This document shows positions 7,118-13,558 of a stretch of 31,276 bases of DNA, in pieces. Position 1 is the stretch's first letter, and each line of letters starts with the position of its first letter. The stretch spans positions 1 through 31,276 of IMG/VR virus record IMGVR_UViG_3300045141_000293, one strand, 5' to 3'. Source of the DNA: a virus. Position numbers and translations under genes: made by a program. The notes under the pieces are model-generated. The model searched no databases. It had not been told where the DNA came from and saw nothing but the letters and a program-made list of their open reading frames with translations.

Positions 7118-7677
7118 TGCAGCTCGGGCCCTGGGTCGCCCGGCTCCATGCCGGGCGGCAGCGGGTCGGACGGGAAGGTGTTCTGAACGGGCTTCGGCTT
7201 GCCGATCAAATCAAAGGCGCGGTTGGCCTCCGAGGTCAGCACCGCGATCTCGCTGGCGGCGAACTTGCCCGAGCCGAGGGCACGCCCGACGCAGCCGGTC
7301 ACGAAGATCTGGCGTGCCTGGTCGGCCCCCGAGGGCATCCCGACAGGCCCGCCGCTGCCGCCCTGCACGACCCGTGGCTGGAAGCCCGTATTTCCCCTGT
7401 AGGAGGCGCTGCCCTGGGCGGGTGGCTGATAGCCCGCCTGGCCGCCTTGGCCCTGTACGGCTCCCGTAGGGCCACTGGCGACGATGGTGACCAGGCGCTC
7501 CTGGTCGGTGCCCTGGCCCCAGGTCTGCTGCTTGATGGCGACGTCATAGGTCTGGCCAGCCTGGAACTGGTCGAGCAGGTCAGGCGGGCACATGATCACC
7601 TCGCCGGACACGGTTTTCAGGTTGCCGTATTTGCCGCCCGGCTTGGGGGAATTGACGTAACGAACTGAGATATTCAC
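7114..7677 (-). CDS. Probable single-stranded DNA-binding protein (SSB-like)
   Basis: Start chosen at GTG 7677 (first residues VNISVRYVNSPKPGGKYGN), five bases after GGAGG; upstream ATGs fall in or next to the SD and array. The 187-residue protein has an N-terminal beta-rich OB-like part (about 1-70), a Gln/Gly/Pro-rich flexible part (about 71-125), a short conserved helical block (IFVTGCVGRALGSGKF, about 128-143) and a Pro/Asp/Glu tail ending PGDPGPELQ, which resembles an SSB-type tail for protein contacts. Overlap with the NinB-like gene, whose family works with SSB, supports the call. The exact OB family cannot be fixed by eye. Confidence 0.65.
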   Translation of the reverse strand: MNISVRYVNSPKPGGKYGNLKTVSGEVIMCPPDLLDQFQAGQTYDVAIKQQTWGQGTDQERLVTIVASGPTGAVQGQGGQAGYQPPAQGSASYRGNTGFQPRVVQGGSGGPVGMPSGADQARQIFVTGCVGRALGSGKFAASEIAVLTSEANRAFDLIGKPKPVQNTFPSDPLPPGMEPGDPGPELQ

Positions 7678-7695
7678 CTTTGCCTCCATAGAAAT

Positions 7696-7795
7696 TGCCA
7701 TGCCTTGCCGTACCTCGCCATGCCACGCCCGGCCTCGCCCAGCCCCGCCCGGCCTCGCCCAGCCCCGCCTCACCACGCCGCGTCATGCCGCGCCG
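7696..7795 (-). repeat. Pentamer array A3 with a tandem 20-base duplication
   Basis: About 20 NGGYN units on the minus strand between the nuclease stop and the SSB-like start; the phase continues into the last codons of the nuclease gene. Bases 7726-7745 are repeated exactly at 7746-7765 (four pentamers), which suggests growth by slippage or unequal exchange in whole units. Confidence 0.85.
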
Positions 7796-8562
7796 GAATT
7801 ACGCGGAAGGACTGCCACCCTCTTTGCTTGCTTCACCGCCTCAATCATCGAGGGCCGCCAATAAAAACTTTCGTAGTTTGGTGAAAAACACGACAGCGCA
7901 TCGATGCCGTTATCGACGCGGCTTAAAAAGCTTTTGAGTGCGAGAGCACCCTCGATCACCCTGTCGTAGGCCTCACCGGTGGCCTGTTGGACGATCTCGA
8001 AACGCGTCCATTTTTTCGGTGACGTGTAAACGAGATCGAACGGCACGCCGAAGAACATCGAGTAGCAGCTCACCTGCTCGACATGCGCCGGGTCAGGCGA
8101 TGACGGGATGCGCCAGGTCGTCTTGAGATCGGTGCCTCGATCGGGCCAGATCCAATCTGAGTAGCCTATTAAGGGCACCGAGATACCCGGCAAGGTCAGC
8201 TCGATCTTCGCCTGGCGCTGCAGTGGCACCGGCATGCCGTCGAAGGCGGTGCGGGCCTGGACCAGGAAGTCGAGCAGCGCGTCGTATTCCTTGACGGCGT
8301 CAGGATCGACGATGCCCTGGGCCTGCTCGTCCCATTTGTTCTGCATCGCCTCGAGCGCCGCGCCACCGTCGAGGCCGAAGAGCAGCCGATCGACACCGGC
8401 CTCGACCGCCTGGCCACGCCAGGCGCCAGGTCCGGCCTCGTCGGGGGCCTTGAGGAGGTACTTGCCAATCCACACGGCCGGCGCGTCGCGGAACAGGCGC
8501 AAGCTCGACGGGCTGAGATGATCTATTCCATGTTTTTCAAAAGGATCGTTTCCTGTGGTCAT
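7783..8562 (-). CDS. PD-(D/E)XK exonuclease, RecB/Cas4-like
   Basis: A 259-residue protein starting at ATG 8562. The N-terminal SPSSLRLFRDAPAVWIGKY is the usual entry helix of Cas4/RecB-like phage nucleases. The catalytic core is visible as GYSDW (D136), D145-L-K147-T and a downstream Gln motif (HVEQVSCYSMF, about 162-172). The enzyme would resect DNA ends for recombination with the NinB-like and SSB-like partners. It lies second in the leftward operon, overlapping the upstream 65-aa gene by 26 bases, with AGGGGA before the start. The last residues (NSGAA) are encoded by the beginning of pentamer array A3. No Fe-S cysteine cluster typical of Cas4 is evident. Confidence 0.85.
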   Translation of the reverse strand: MTTGNDPFEKHGIDHLSPSSLRLFRDAPAVWIGKYLLKAPDEAGPGAWRGQAVEAGVDRLLFGLDGGAALEAMQNKWDEQAQGIVDPDAVKEYDALLDFLVQARTAFDGMPVPLQRQAKIELTLPGISVPLIGYSDWIWPDRGTDLKTTWRIPSSPDPAHVEQVSCYSMFFGVPFDLVYTSPKKWTRFEIVQQATGEAYDRVIEGALALKSFLSRVDNGIDALSCFSPNYESFYWRPSMIEAVKQAKRVAVLPRNSGAA

Positions 8563-8734
8563 CGCCGGTCCCCTTTGCGAGTTGCTCCAGGGTGGTGTTG
8601 ACCTCGTCTTCCAGGCGCATCCGATGATCGGCCAGGGCGATCATCCTGTGCAGGATATGCACTGCCAAGCTCCTGTCGCCCATCTCTATGCGACGCATGA
8701 CTTCAATGAGCTTGTCTCGTTCGTGCCGGGTCAC
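8537..8734 (-). CDS. Small helical protein, 65 aa, first gene of the leftward operon
   Basis: Start GTG 8734 (first residues VTRHERDKLIEVMRR) with GGAGG five bases upstream; the upstream Met gives an Arg-rich tail without SD. The product is charged and helical with a likely coiled-coil region (MALADHRMRLEDEV-like). No family is recognised. As the promoter-proximal gene of the excision/recombination operon it could be an early regulator or accessory protein. Confidence 0.65.
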   Translation of the reverse strand: MTRHERDKLIEVMRRIEMGDRSLAVHILHRMIALADHRMRLEDEVNTTLEQLAKGTGDDHRKRSF

Positions 8735-8779
8735 GCGGGTCCTCCCCGAAGTCCGGGGACGGTGAGCCTGGCGCATGCT

Positions 8780-8821
8780 GGATCAAGCGAAAAAACTACG
8801 CTCTGCGTAGGCGCTTGATCC
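8780..8821. promoter_or_regulatory. Nested palindrome around an operator
   Basis: Arms GGATCAAGCG (8780-8789) and CGCTTGATCC (8812-8821) flank the perfect operator at 8796-8810. On the minus strand the operator palindrome is followed by TTTTTT, so the transcript could also form an intrinsic-terminator-like structure in the leader of the leftward operon. Confidence 0.6.
8796..8810. promoter_or_regulatory. Perfect operator (CTACGC TCT GCGTAG)
   Basis: The only copy with two perfect half-sites. It lies between the repressor stop and the first gene of the leftward operon. Confidence 0.75.
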
Positions 8822-8828
8822 TAATCAG

Positions 8829-8850
8829 GAAAAATCCTCCGCAAAGGATT
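8829..8850 (-). terminator. Weak intrinsic terminator of the repressor gene
   Basis: On the minus strand AATCCT, a six-base loop and AGGATT are followed by a short T-run, 39-60 bases beyond the repressor stop. The stem is only six pairs, so strength is doubtful. Confidence 0.45.
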
Positions 8851-8858
8851 TACGGTTC

Positions 8859-8873
8859 CTACGCAGTGAGTAG
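8859..8873. promoter_or_regulatory. Operator (CTACGC AGT GAGTAG)
   Basis: Eleven of twelve positions match. With 8796-8810 it forms a two-site region (63 bases apart) controlling the leftward operon. Confidence 0.65.
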
Positions 8874-8888
8874 GGGAACGCGGGCTGG

Positions 8889-9596
8889 TCAGCGGATGCA
8901 GTCGTCCCAGGTCATCACCCGGAACATCGAGCTGACCGCCTTGCGCTCGATCGTCGTGTCGCGCTGGGGGTTGTGCTGGCGCAGGGTGAGCTTGCCGGGC
9001 GACTTGCTGGTCAGCAGCTGGCGCACCAGCACGCAGATCTCGTCGCCGTCGCCGTCGGCCAGGTAGATGACGACGTAGTCGTTTTCGCGCGGCGGCCGGT
9101 CCTGCTCGAAGATCACCAGGTCGCCGGCATCGCGCCATGGCTTCATCGCCGCGCTGGCCATGTAGAGGCAACGAATGTCGGTGCGCCCCCGGAAGGCCGG
9201 CAACGTCTCGAAATAGCGCGTCGGCTGCTTGCTCAGGACGACGTCGCAGGCATTTTCCACGGCGCCCGTCGTGGTCAGCACGGGTATCCAGCTGATGCTT
9301 TCGACGCGCGTCGTCGAAAGCACGCTGTTGTCTTTGCCAGGCGGCTTGCCGCCGGTGGTTTTCGTGCCGGCCGGCAGCAGCCGGTCGGCCGCCGGCAGAC
9401 GCCTGATCAGCTCGTCGACCGACCAGTCGAGGAATTGGGCCGTCGGCCCGATCTCGTCGGGCTGCATGCTGCGGCGCCCGGCGATCATCTCGTAAACGCG
9501 CGGACCCTTCAGGTTCAGATGGCGCGTCAGCGCCGCCGGCGTGCGTCCGATCTCGCGCAACCTGGTCTTCAACCAGGGCATTTTTTCCTTTGCCAT
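8889..9596 (-). CDS. CI-type phage repressor, HTH plus degenerate S24 domain
   Basis: Starts at ATG 9596 (MAKEKMPWLKTRL) with AGAGG eight bases upstream, giving 235 residues. The N-terminal HTH spans about residues 10-50 (TPAALTRHLNLKGPRVYEMI). After a Lys/Gly-rich linker (75-95) comes an S24/LexA-like C-terminal domain (about 108-200) with the recognisable frame MKPWRDAGDLVIFEQ. In active LexA/CI proteins the residue before this Met is the catalytic Ser; here it is Ala150 (SAAM). The place of the catalytic Lys reads VLVRQL with no Lys. Self-cleavage on SOS induction is therefore unlikely. It diverges from the Cro-like gene, and its own promoter holds an operator, so autoregulation is expected. 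Confidence 0.85.
   Translation of the reverse strand: MAKEKMPWLKTRLREIGRTPAALTRHLNLKGPRVYEMIAGRRSMQPDEIGPTAQFLDWSVDELIRRLPAADRLLPAGTKTTGGKPPGKDNSVLSTTRVESISWIPVLTTTGAVENACDVVLSKQPTRYFETLPAFRGRTDIRCLYMASAAMKPWRDAGDLVIFEQDRPPRENDYVVIYLADGDGDEICVLVRQLLTSKSPGKLTLRQHNPQRDTTIERKAVSSMFRVMTWDDCIR
9297..9321. other. Perfect hairpin inside the repressor gene
   Basis: Arms GCTTTCGACG and CGTCGAAAGC (10 bp) around a five-base loop, in the coding region for the repressor linker and early C-terminal domain. Confidence 0.6.
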
Positions 9597-9623
9597 CAAC
9601 ACCTCTTGTCCCCACACCCGGCA

Positions 9624-9652
9624 ATCATAGACCCTACCGTTTGCGTAGGAAA
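9624..9652 (-). promoter_or_regulatory. Repressor promoter
   Basis: Minus strand: TTTCCT (9652-9647), 17 bases, TATGAT (9629-9624). The -10 is strong and the -35 weak. The transcript would start about 20 bases before the ATG. The operator at 9634-9648 fills the spacer. Confidence 0.55.
9634..9648. promoter_or_regulatory. Operator (CTACCG TTT GCGTAG)
   Basis: Ten of twelve positions match. It lies in the spacer of the repressor promoter, which predicts negative autoregulation. Confidence 0.65.
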
Positions 9653-9733
9653 GGCCCGTCCGGGGAATTTTCAGCCCAATCCGTTGTGTCAAGCAAAGGC
9701 TCGGCCCCCATTCCATTGAGTTGCACTTTTCAC

Positions 9734-9761
9734 TTTCATGACTGTACGCGAAGCGTAGGTT
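9734..9761 (+). promoter_or_regulatory. Candidate rightward early promoter
   Basis: TTTCAT (9734-9739), 16 bases and TAGGTT (9756-9761). The match is weak, but the geometry (the -10 starts at the TA of GCGTA) equals that of the int and 1.2-kb promoters. TTGCAC at 9721 is an alternative -35 without a good partner. Confidence 0.4.
9744..9758. promoter_or_regulatory. Operator (GTACGC GAA GCGTAG)
   Basis: Eleven of twelve positions match. It lies between the divergent repressor and Cro-like genes on the Cro-like side. Confidence 0.65.
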
Positions 9762-9801
9762 TGCGTTGTCTCGTCGCGGGCGGAGTAGCGTGGAGGGGTC
9801 A

Positions 9802-10026
9802 ATGGAGCGGGCCGTTGATTTCGGCAAGGCGGTCGCCGCCTATGGCGGTTTCTCGGCCCTTGCCCGTCGCCTCAAGGTTCCCCTGTCAACCTGCCACGGC
9901 TGGGCCCGGCGCAACCGGCTGCCGCCGTGGCGCGCCAAGGACATCGCGGTCATGGCGAAGGCCGACAACAAGGACGTCTTTAAGCCTAAAGTCGCGCGCG
10001 GAGCCCGTCGCAAGCGGGTGGTGTGA
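9802..10026 (+). CDS. Cro-like transcriptional regulator
   Basis: A 74-residue protein starting at ATG 9802 (MERAVDFGKAVAAYGG), with GGAGGGG shortly upstream; an in-frame ATG at 9766 lacks an SD and overlaps the operator region. The HTH reads FSALARRLKVPLSTCHGWARR (about 17-37), followed by a conserved-looking PPWRAKDI. This is the Cro/YdaS pattern (Gly-Gly-x-x-LAx-x-Lx-V ... W-x-R-x-x-x-P) common in proteins divergent from phage repressors. The tail is Arg/Lys-rich. It should bind the shared operators and turn the phage to lytic growth. Confidence 0.8.
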   Translation: MERAVDFGKAVAAYGGFSALARRLKVPLSTCHGWARRNRLPPWRAKDIAVMAKADNKDVFKPKVARGARRKRVV

Positions 10027-10151
10027 TGGCGGGCGAGGTCGCGCTCGACGCCGCCACGTTCGTTGTGTTCGCCGTCGTCATCCCGGCCGCCCTGTATGGC
10101 GGCTGGTTGCTCGTCATCAGGCTGACCGATCGGTGGCGGGGCGGCCGATGA
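10026..10151 (+). CDS. Small single-span membrane protein, 41 aa
   Basis: ATG 10026 overlaps the TGA of the Cro-like gene by one base. The product (MAGEVALDAATFVVFAVVIP...) has one transmembrane segment (about residues 10-32) and a short basic tail, predicting N-out/C-in. Its stop overlaps the next start as ATGA, so it is embedded in a tightly coupled operon. Function unknown. Confidence 0.6.
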   Translation: MAGEVALDAATFVVFAVVIPAALYGGWLLVIRLTDRWRGGR

Positions 10152-10705
10152 GAGACAACGAACCTTTGGGTATCTACGAGGAGCTGCAGCGGCGGGCTGA
10201 ATACTACGCCAACCAGGGCGAGGCGCTGCGCCGCCGCATCGTCAAGGCCGGGCCGGCCGACAACGGCGCCTGCGCCCAGCTCAGCAATCCCTTCAACATC
10301 GGCCGCGCGCTCAGGCTCAAGAACGGCGGCAGGCCGTTCTACACGCGCCCCAACCCCGGCCCCCGGCGCCGCCCGGTTCATGCCGATGCGCGTCTCGGGC
10401 TCAACATCCTGCAGGTCATGCAGGCGGTCGTGCTGGAGAGCGGGATGTCGGCCGGCGACATGATGAGCACGAGCCGCCATCGCAGGTTCTCGTGGCCGCG
10501 CCAGGTCGCGATGTGGGCGATCGATCGCTACTGCCCGGAATATTCGTATCCCGAGATCGCCTACGTCTTCAGGAAAGACCACACGACGGTGATGCACGCC
10601 ATCCGGGTGGTCAATGATCGCCTGCAATGCCATCACCCGGCGACCGTGACGCTGACCGGCAACATCCACGAGCGCCTGCTGCACGCCGCGCAGGTGCGGT
10701 CGTGA
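10148..10705 (+). CDS. Protein with DnaA domain IV (DnaA-box-binding domain) only
   Basis: A 185-residue protein starting at ATG 10148, which shares bases with the previous stop (ATGA). The N-terminal half (1-85) is a charged, unassigned region. Residues about 90-165 match the C-terminal DNA-binding domain of DnaA: SWPRQVAMWAIDRYCPEYS, then YPEIAYVFRKDHTTVMHAIR, where the D-H-T-T-V signature contacts the DnaA box. There is no AAA+ ATPase module. Placed just before nuclease, zinc-ribbon and primase-helicase genes, it likely marks the phage origin or competes with host DnaA. No TTATCCACA-type box was found by eye in the window. Confidence 0.85.
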   Translation: MRDNEPLGIYEELQRRAEYYANQGEALRRRIVKAGPADNGACAQLSNPFNIGRALRLKNGGRPFYTRPNPGPRRRPVHADARLGLNILQVMQAVVLESGMSAGDMMSTSRHRRFSWPRQVAMWAIDRYCPEYSYPEIAYVFRKDHTTVMHAIRVVNDRLQCHHPATVTLTGNIHERLLHAAQVRS

Positions 10706-11211
10706 GAGGGCAATCGGAAGCCCAACTCCAGGTGGCTGTCGCCCACATGCTGCAGATCGTGCTCGATCCCGAGCGGACGTGGTGGAGCGCGATTGACCAT
10801 GGTGCCGGCAAGCTCAGCAAGCGTGCCGCTGGCATGATGAAGGCGCGCGGTGTGAAGCGCGGCATTCCCGATGTCATCATCATGTTCGCCGACGGCCTCA
10901 CCGATCACGCGCACCTGATCGGCATCGAGCTGAAGTTCGGCAAGGGGAGGCGAAGCGAGGTTCAGGAGGACGTCGCCGCGACCTGGGCGATCTTCGGCAA
11001 CGCCGTCTTCGTCGCGCGCAGCCTGGAGGAGGTCCAGGAGATCCTGGAGTTCTGCCACGTCCCGATGCGCCGCCGCATGACGATTTTCGGAGGTAGCCAT
11101 GAAGGCATCGCTCCTCGCCGACCTGCGTCGCCTCGGCATCGTCGTGCGCGACATCCACGGCAATCAAAAGGTGCTCTGCCCGTGGTGCAGCGCCGACCGC
11201 AAGCACCGTAA
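10702..11211 (+). CDS. VRR-NUC domain nuclease
   Basis: The start is the GTG at 10702 (first residues VRGQSEAQLQ), overlapping the previous stop as GTGA. VRR-NUC proteins are PD-(D/E)XK-type nucleases acting on branched DNA. The core is visible: WWSAIDHGAGKLS, KARGVKRGIPDVIIMF and the catalytic IELKFGKGRRSEVQ. The frame runs on to 11211, giving 169 residues, but the last 38 (Arg/Pro-rich) overlap the zinc-ribbon gene by 113 bases and look unlike a normal VRR-NUC end. The domain itself ends near residue 125. Either the long overlap is real or a small indel has extended the frame. Confidence 0.8.
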   Translation: MRGQSEAQLQVAVAHMLQIVLDPERTWWSAIDHGAGKLSKRAAGMMKARGVKRGIPDVIIMFADGLTDHAHLIGIELKFGKGRRSEVQEDVAATWAIFGNAVFVARSLEEVQEILEFCHVPMRRRMTIFGGSHEGIAPRRPASPRHRRARHPRQSKGALPVVQRRPQAP

Positions 11212-11389
11212 GGACCCGTGTCTCAGCGTATTGTTAGAGGCCGACCATGCTCAATGGAATTGCCACAACTGTGGCGCCAAGGGTGGAATGGGAAATGGAC
11301 GAGGCGCACGGGGAGGCGCTGGAGCAAAGAGGGCTAAATCCCGAGACGGCGGTGCGGCTTGGCTGGCGTCCATGCGCCGGCCCTGGTGA
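11099..11389 (+). CDS. Zinc-ribbon protein, probable N-terminal part of the primase
   Basis: ATG 11099 follows GGAGG by five bases. Residues 27-59 form a primase-type zinc ribbon (C27-P-W-C30, C41, C55-H-N-C58-G). After residue 60 the frame becomes a Gly/Arg-rich tail without structure. The next frame, in +1 register from 11247, carries the Toprim-helicase and already reads EALEQRGLNPETAVRLG, the usual linker after such zinc ribbons. In T7 gp4-like proteins both parts are one chain, so this is either a split gene, a +1 frameshift product or the result of an indel. Confidence 0.7.
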   Translation: MKASLLADLRRLGIVVRDIHGNQKVLCPWCSADRKHRKDPCLSVLLEADHAQWNCHNCGAKGGMGNGRGARGGAGAKRAKSRDGGAAWLASMRRPW

Positions 11390-12710
11390 CCAGCTGTGGA
11401 TCGCCATCCCGATCATCGAACAGGGCAAGCGCGTCGGCACCAAGCGACGCACGCTGACCGGCAAGAAGACGTTCACCCAGGACAAAGGCACGCCGCAGAT
11501 TTTGTACAACATCGACTGCCTGCGTGATCCGCTGCTCGCAGGCTTCCCGCTGATCATCACCGAGGGCGAGATGGATGCCCTGGCGGCGATCCAGTGCGGC
11601 TATCCGAAAACGGTGAGCGTGCCTGGCGGCGCGCCAGATCACGACGATGATACGATGAGCAAATACTGGCACTACCTGGAGCATGCGCAGCCGCTCCTCA
11701 GGGAGCAGCGCCCGATCGTGCTGGCGGTCGACAACGACAAGAACGGCAAGGTGCTCGAGGCCGGATTGGCGCAGCGCCTGGGCAAGAGCCGCTGCCAGGT
11801 CCTGGAGTATCCCACCGGCAAGGATCTCAACGACGTGCTGAAGGAGCGCGGCGAGCGCGCGCTGCGCGAGACCGTCGGCCTGGCGCGCTACGTGCCATTG
11901 CCCGGGCTGCTGCGGCTGAGCGAGATCCCGGAGCGCGCGCCCCGGCGCGCGCTCGACACCTGCATCCCCGGCCTGGAGCCGCACCTGCGCCTGCGCCGGG
12001 GCGACCTGGTGGTGGTCACCGGCCCGCCCGGCCACGGGAAAAGTTCGTTCGTCGCCAACCTGGCCTGCAACATGGCGTGGCACTGGAAGGCGAGGACGGC
12101 GATGGCCTCGATGGAGCAGGCGATCGTGCCCGACCTGCGGCGCGTGCTGCGGTCGTATCGCAGCGAGTGCCTGGAGCGCGACATGGGCGAAGGCCAGAAG
12201 GCCTTCGCCGATGCGTGGATCGACGAACACTTTTTTTTCCTGCAGGCCGACGAGGGCGAGGACATGACGCTCGACTGGCTGCTCGAGCGTTTCGCGGCGG
12301 CAAAGCAGCGTCACCAGGCGAGCATCTGCGTCATCGACCCGTGGAACGAGCTGTCGATTGCCGCCAAGCCGGTCGACTGGACGACCGAGCAGTGGGTGTC
12401 GCAATCGCTGCGCCTGATCAAGTCGTTCGCCCGCACCCACGATGTGGTGTTCATCGTCGTCGCCCACCCGCGCAAGCTCGGCCGCGACAAGAACGGGAAA
12501 ATTCCCAAGCCGGGCGCCTGGGATATTGCCGACAGCGCAGCCTGGGCGAACAGGGCGGATGCCGTTGTCGTGATTTACCGTCCAGATATGCACGATAGTG
12601 CGATCACAGAAATTTCTGTCGAGAAAAGTCGCGATTGGTACGCAATCGGTAGGCCCGGGTGTATAAGCCTGCAGTACCAGGCTGAAATATCGCGGTTTGT
12701 CAGACCATGA
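11247..12710 (+). CDS. Toprim primase / DnaB-like helicase (T7 gp4-type)
   Basis: A 487-residue replication protein that would unwind DNA and prime the lagging strand. The Toprim domain shows TEGEMDAL (E106) and VLAVDNDKNG (D162, D164). The RecA-like helicase domain has Walker A GPPGHGKS (259-266), Walker B CVIDPWNE (D364) and the VVAHPRK motif (about 404-410). ATG 11247 has GAGG six bases upstream and lies inside the zinc-ribbon gene, so a form without zinc ribbon can be made, comparable with T7 gp4B. Two strong perfect hairpins lie in the coding region (11931-11954 and 12186-12209). The stop overlaps a short ATG that leads into the next SD. Confidence 0.9.
   Translation: MLNGIATTVAPRVEWEMDEAHGEALEQRGLNPETAVRLGWRPCAGPGDQLWIAIPIIEQGKRVGTKRRTLTGKKTFTQDKGTPQILYNIDCLRDPLLAGFPLIITEGEMDALAAIQCGYPKTVSVPGGAPDHDDDTMSKYWHYLEHAQPLLREQRPIVLAVDNDKNGKVLEAGLAQRLGKSRCQVLEYPTGKDLNDVLKERGERALRETVGLARYVPLPGLLRLSEIPERAPRRALDTCIPGLEPHLRLRRGDLVVVTGPPGHGKSSFVANLACNMAWHWKARTAMASMEQAIVPDLRRVLRSYRSECLERDMGEGQKAFADAWIDEHFFFLQADEGEDMTLDWLLERFAAAKQRHQASICVIDPWNELSIAAKPVDWTTEQWVSQSLRLIKSFARTHDVVFIVVAHPRKLGRDKNGKIPKPGAWDIADSAAWANRADAVVVIYRPDMHDSAITEISVEKSRDWYAIGRPGCISLQYQAEISRFVRP
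11931..12209. other. Two perfect hairpins within the helicase gene
   Basis: Arms GAGCGCGCGC around CCCG (11931-11954), and GGCGAAGGCC around AGAA (12186-12209). Each has a 10-bp perfect stem and a four-base loop. Confidence 0.6.
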
Positions 12711-12721
12711 GGAGGAAGCCA

Positions 12722-13024
12722 ATGCCCCGTCGATGCCTGCTCACGATGACGCCGCTGGCCGACGCCTTCGCCCGGGCGAAGGCGAGCGTGGATGACGTGC
12801 TGCATGCGGCGATCGACGAGATCGACAGCTTCTGCCCGGCCGACGAGCAGCCCAATGGGCTGTTCACGTTCACGACGGGTGGCCAGCTGTACATCGGCAA
12901 GTGCAACGGCGACGGCAACGTGCTGATCGACACTGCGACCTATGAGGAAGGCCCGCTCATGACAGCGGGCCCGTTCAAGGGCAAGCGCCTGGTGCTGCCG
13001 AGGGGCGACAGCGAGGAGGATTAG
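12722..13024 (+). CDS. Hypothetical protein, 100 aa
   Basis: Start ATG 12722 (MPRRCLLTMTPL) with GGAGGA five bases upstream; the earlier ATG at 12707 lies before this SD. The acidic protein has an N-terminal helix (about 14-40) and a beta-rich part with Gly/Asn turns, ending in an acidic EED tail. No family recognised. It is the last gene directly behind the helicase. A perfect 22-bp palindrome (CGCCTTCGCCC and its complement, 12763-12784) lies near the start. The TAG stop is the first part of pentamer array A4. Confidence 0.7.
   Translation: MPRRCLLTMTPLADAFARAKASVDDVLHAAIDEIDSFCPADEQPNGLFTFTTGGQLYIGKCNGDGNVLIDTATYEEGPLMTAGPFKGKRLVLPRGDSEED
12763..12784. other. Perfect 22-bp palindrome in coding sequence
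   Basis: Half-site CGCCTTCGCCC followed directly by its reverse complement. Its core resembles the helicase hairpin at 12186-12209. Confidence 0.6.
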
Positions 13025-13062
13025 GCAGGGCGCGGTGGGGTGTGGTTTGGTATGGTGAGGCG
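13023..13062 (+). repeat. Pentamer array A4 (eight units, NGGYN)
   Basis: Eight consecutive five-base units in perfect phase (aggca, gggcg, cggtg, gggtg, tggtt, tggta, tggtg, aggcg), beginning inside the stop codon of the 100-aa gene and running into hairpin H1. The G-rich strand is the plus strand, matching the rightward genes here. Confidence 0.8.
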
Positions 13063-13081
13063 TCGCTAGGTTACTAGCGAC
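13062..13081 (+). repeat. Hairpin H1 (GTCGCTAG GTTA CTAGCGAC)
   Basis: Perfect 8-bp stem and GTTA loop, directly after pentamer array A4 and 25 bases before the start of the 59-aa gene. Confidence 0.8.
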
Positions 13082-13106
13082 CTGTTGCCTCTACAGGGAG
13101 GGCACG

Positions 13107-13286
13107 ATGTCCGGTGAAGATACGGCTGCCTCAATTCAACCTCTGGCGGATCAAATTGTGGAATTGTGTCGAACCAGCGCCTACGACGATATGGGCTGGA
13201 ATGAAATTGATCGCGCGCTCACCCTCGCCAGCCACCAGATCAAGCTGATCATCATGGAACACGGCACGCTCGACCCGTCGCCCTAA
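13107..13286 (+). CDS. Hypothetical protein, 59 aa
   Basis: ATG 13107 (MSGEDTAASIQPLADQIVEL) follows GGGAGGG. The acidic helical peptide contains YDDMGWNEIDRALTLA and ends at 13286, four bases into the end of the convergent gene. The pattern of a few helices with conserved-looking Trp resembles small phage early proteins of unknown role. It lies after array A4 and hairpin H1. Confidence 0.6.
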   Translation: MSGEDTAASIQPLADQIVELCRTSAYDDMGWNEIDRALTLASHQIKLIIMEHGTLDPSP

Positions 13287-13558
13287 TTCCTGGCCGGCAT
13301 TTCGGCATCCATCTCGCGCAGCACTTCGACAAGGGAATTGCGCATCATCAGCCGGGCATCGGGCGGCAGCTGCCGCCAGTCGGGCAATGGCACCATCTGC
13401 ATGATCGCCTGATCGAGCAGGATCTGGTGCTTGAGTATCTGGGTATGGCTGGCCAGCAGCAGATTTACTGTCTTGGTGATCCACCATGACGCCGTCGACA
13501 GGCCGAGAATGGCGGCGGCCAGGGTGAGGGCCAGCCATAGGTCAAGATTGAGTGTCAT
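13283..13558 (-). CDS. Small membrane-anchored protein, 91 aa
   Basis: Start ATG 13558 (MTLNLDLWLALTLAAAILGL) preceded by GGGAGGAAGG. One N-terminal membrane segment (about 5-27) is followed by a cytoplasmic or periplasmic helical region (about 35-60) and a C-terminal helix. A holin or spanin subunit cannot be excluded, but no lysis enzyme is in the window and the gene is the last of a leftward accessory operon, so this is left open. Confidence 0.65.
   Translation of the reverse strand: MTLNLDLWLALTLAAAILGLSTASWWITKTVNLLLASHTQILKHQILLDQAIMQMVPLPDWRQLPPDARLMMRNSLVEVLREMDAEMPARN

Noticed and set aside
5266-7186. Many long open frames on both strands in 5266-5508, 6220-6971 and 7580-7790
   Set aside because: They translate the pentamer arrays into Arg/Gly/Ala- or Pro/Ala/Cys-rich periodic peptides, have no ribosome binding sites and overlap each other on both strands.
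13283-13558. Holin assignment for the 91-aa membrane protein
   Set aside because: Only one membrane segment, no endolysin nearby and operon context is accessory; left as unknown membrane protein.
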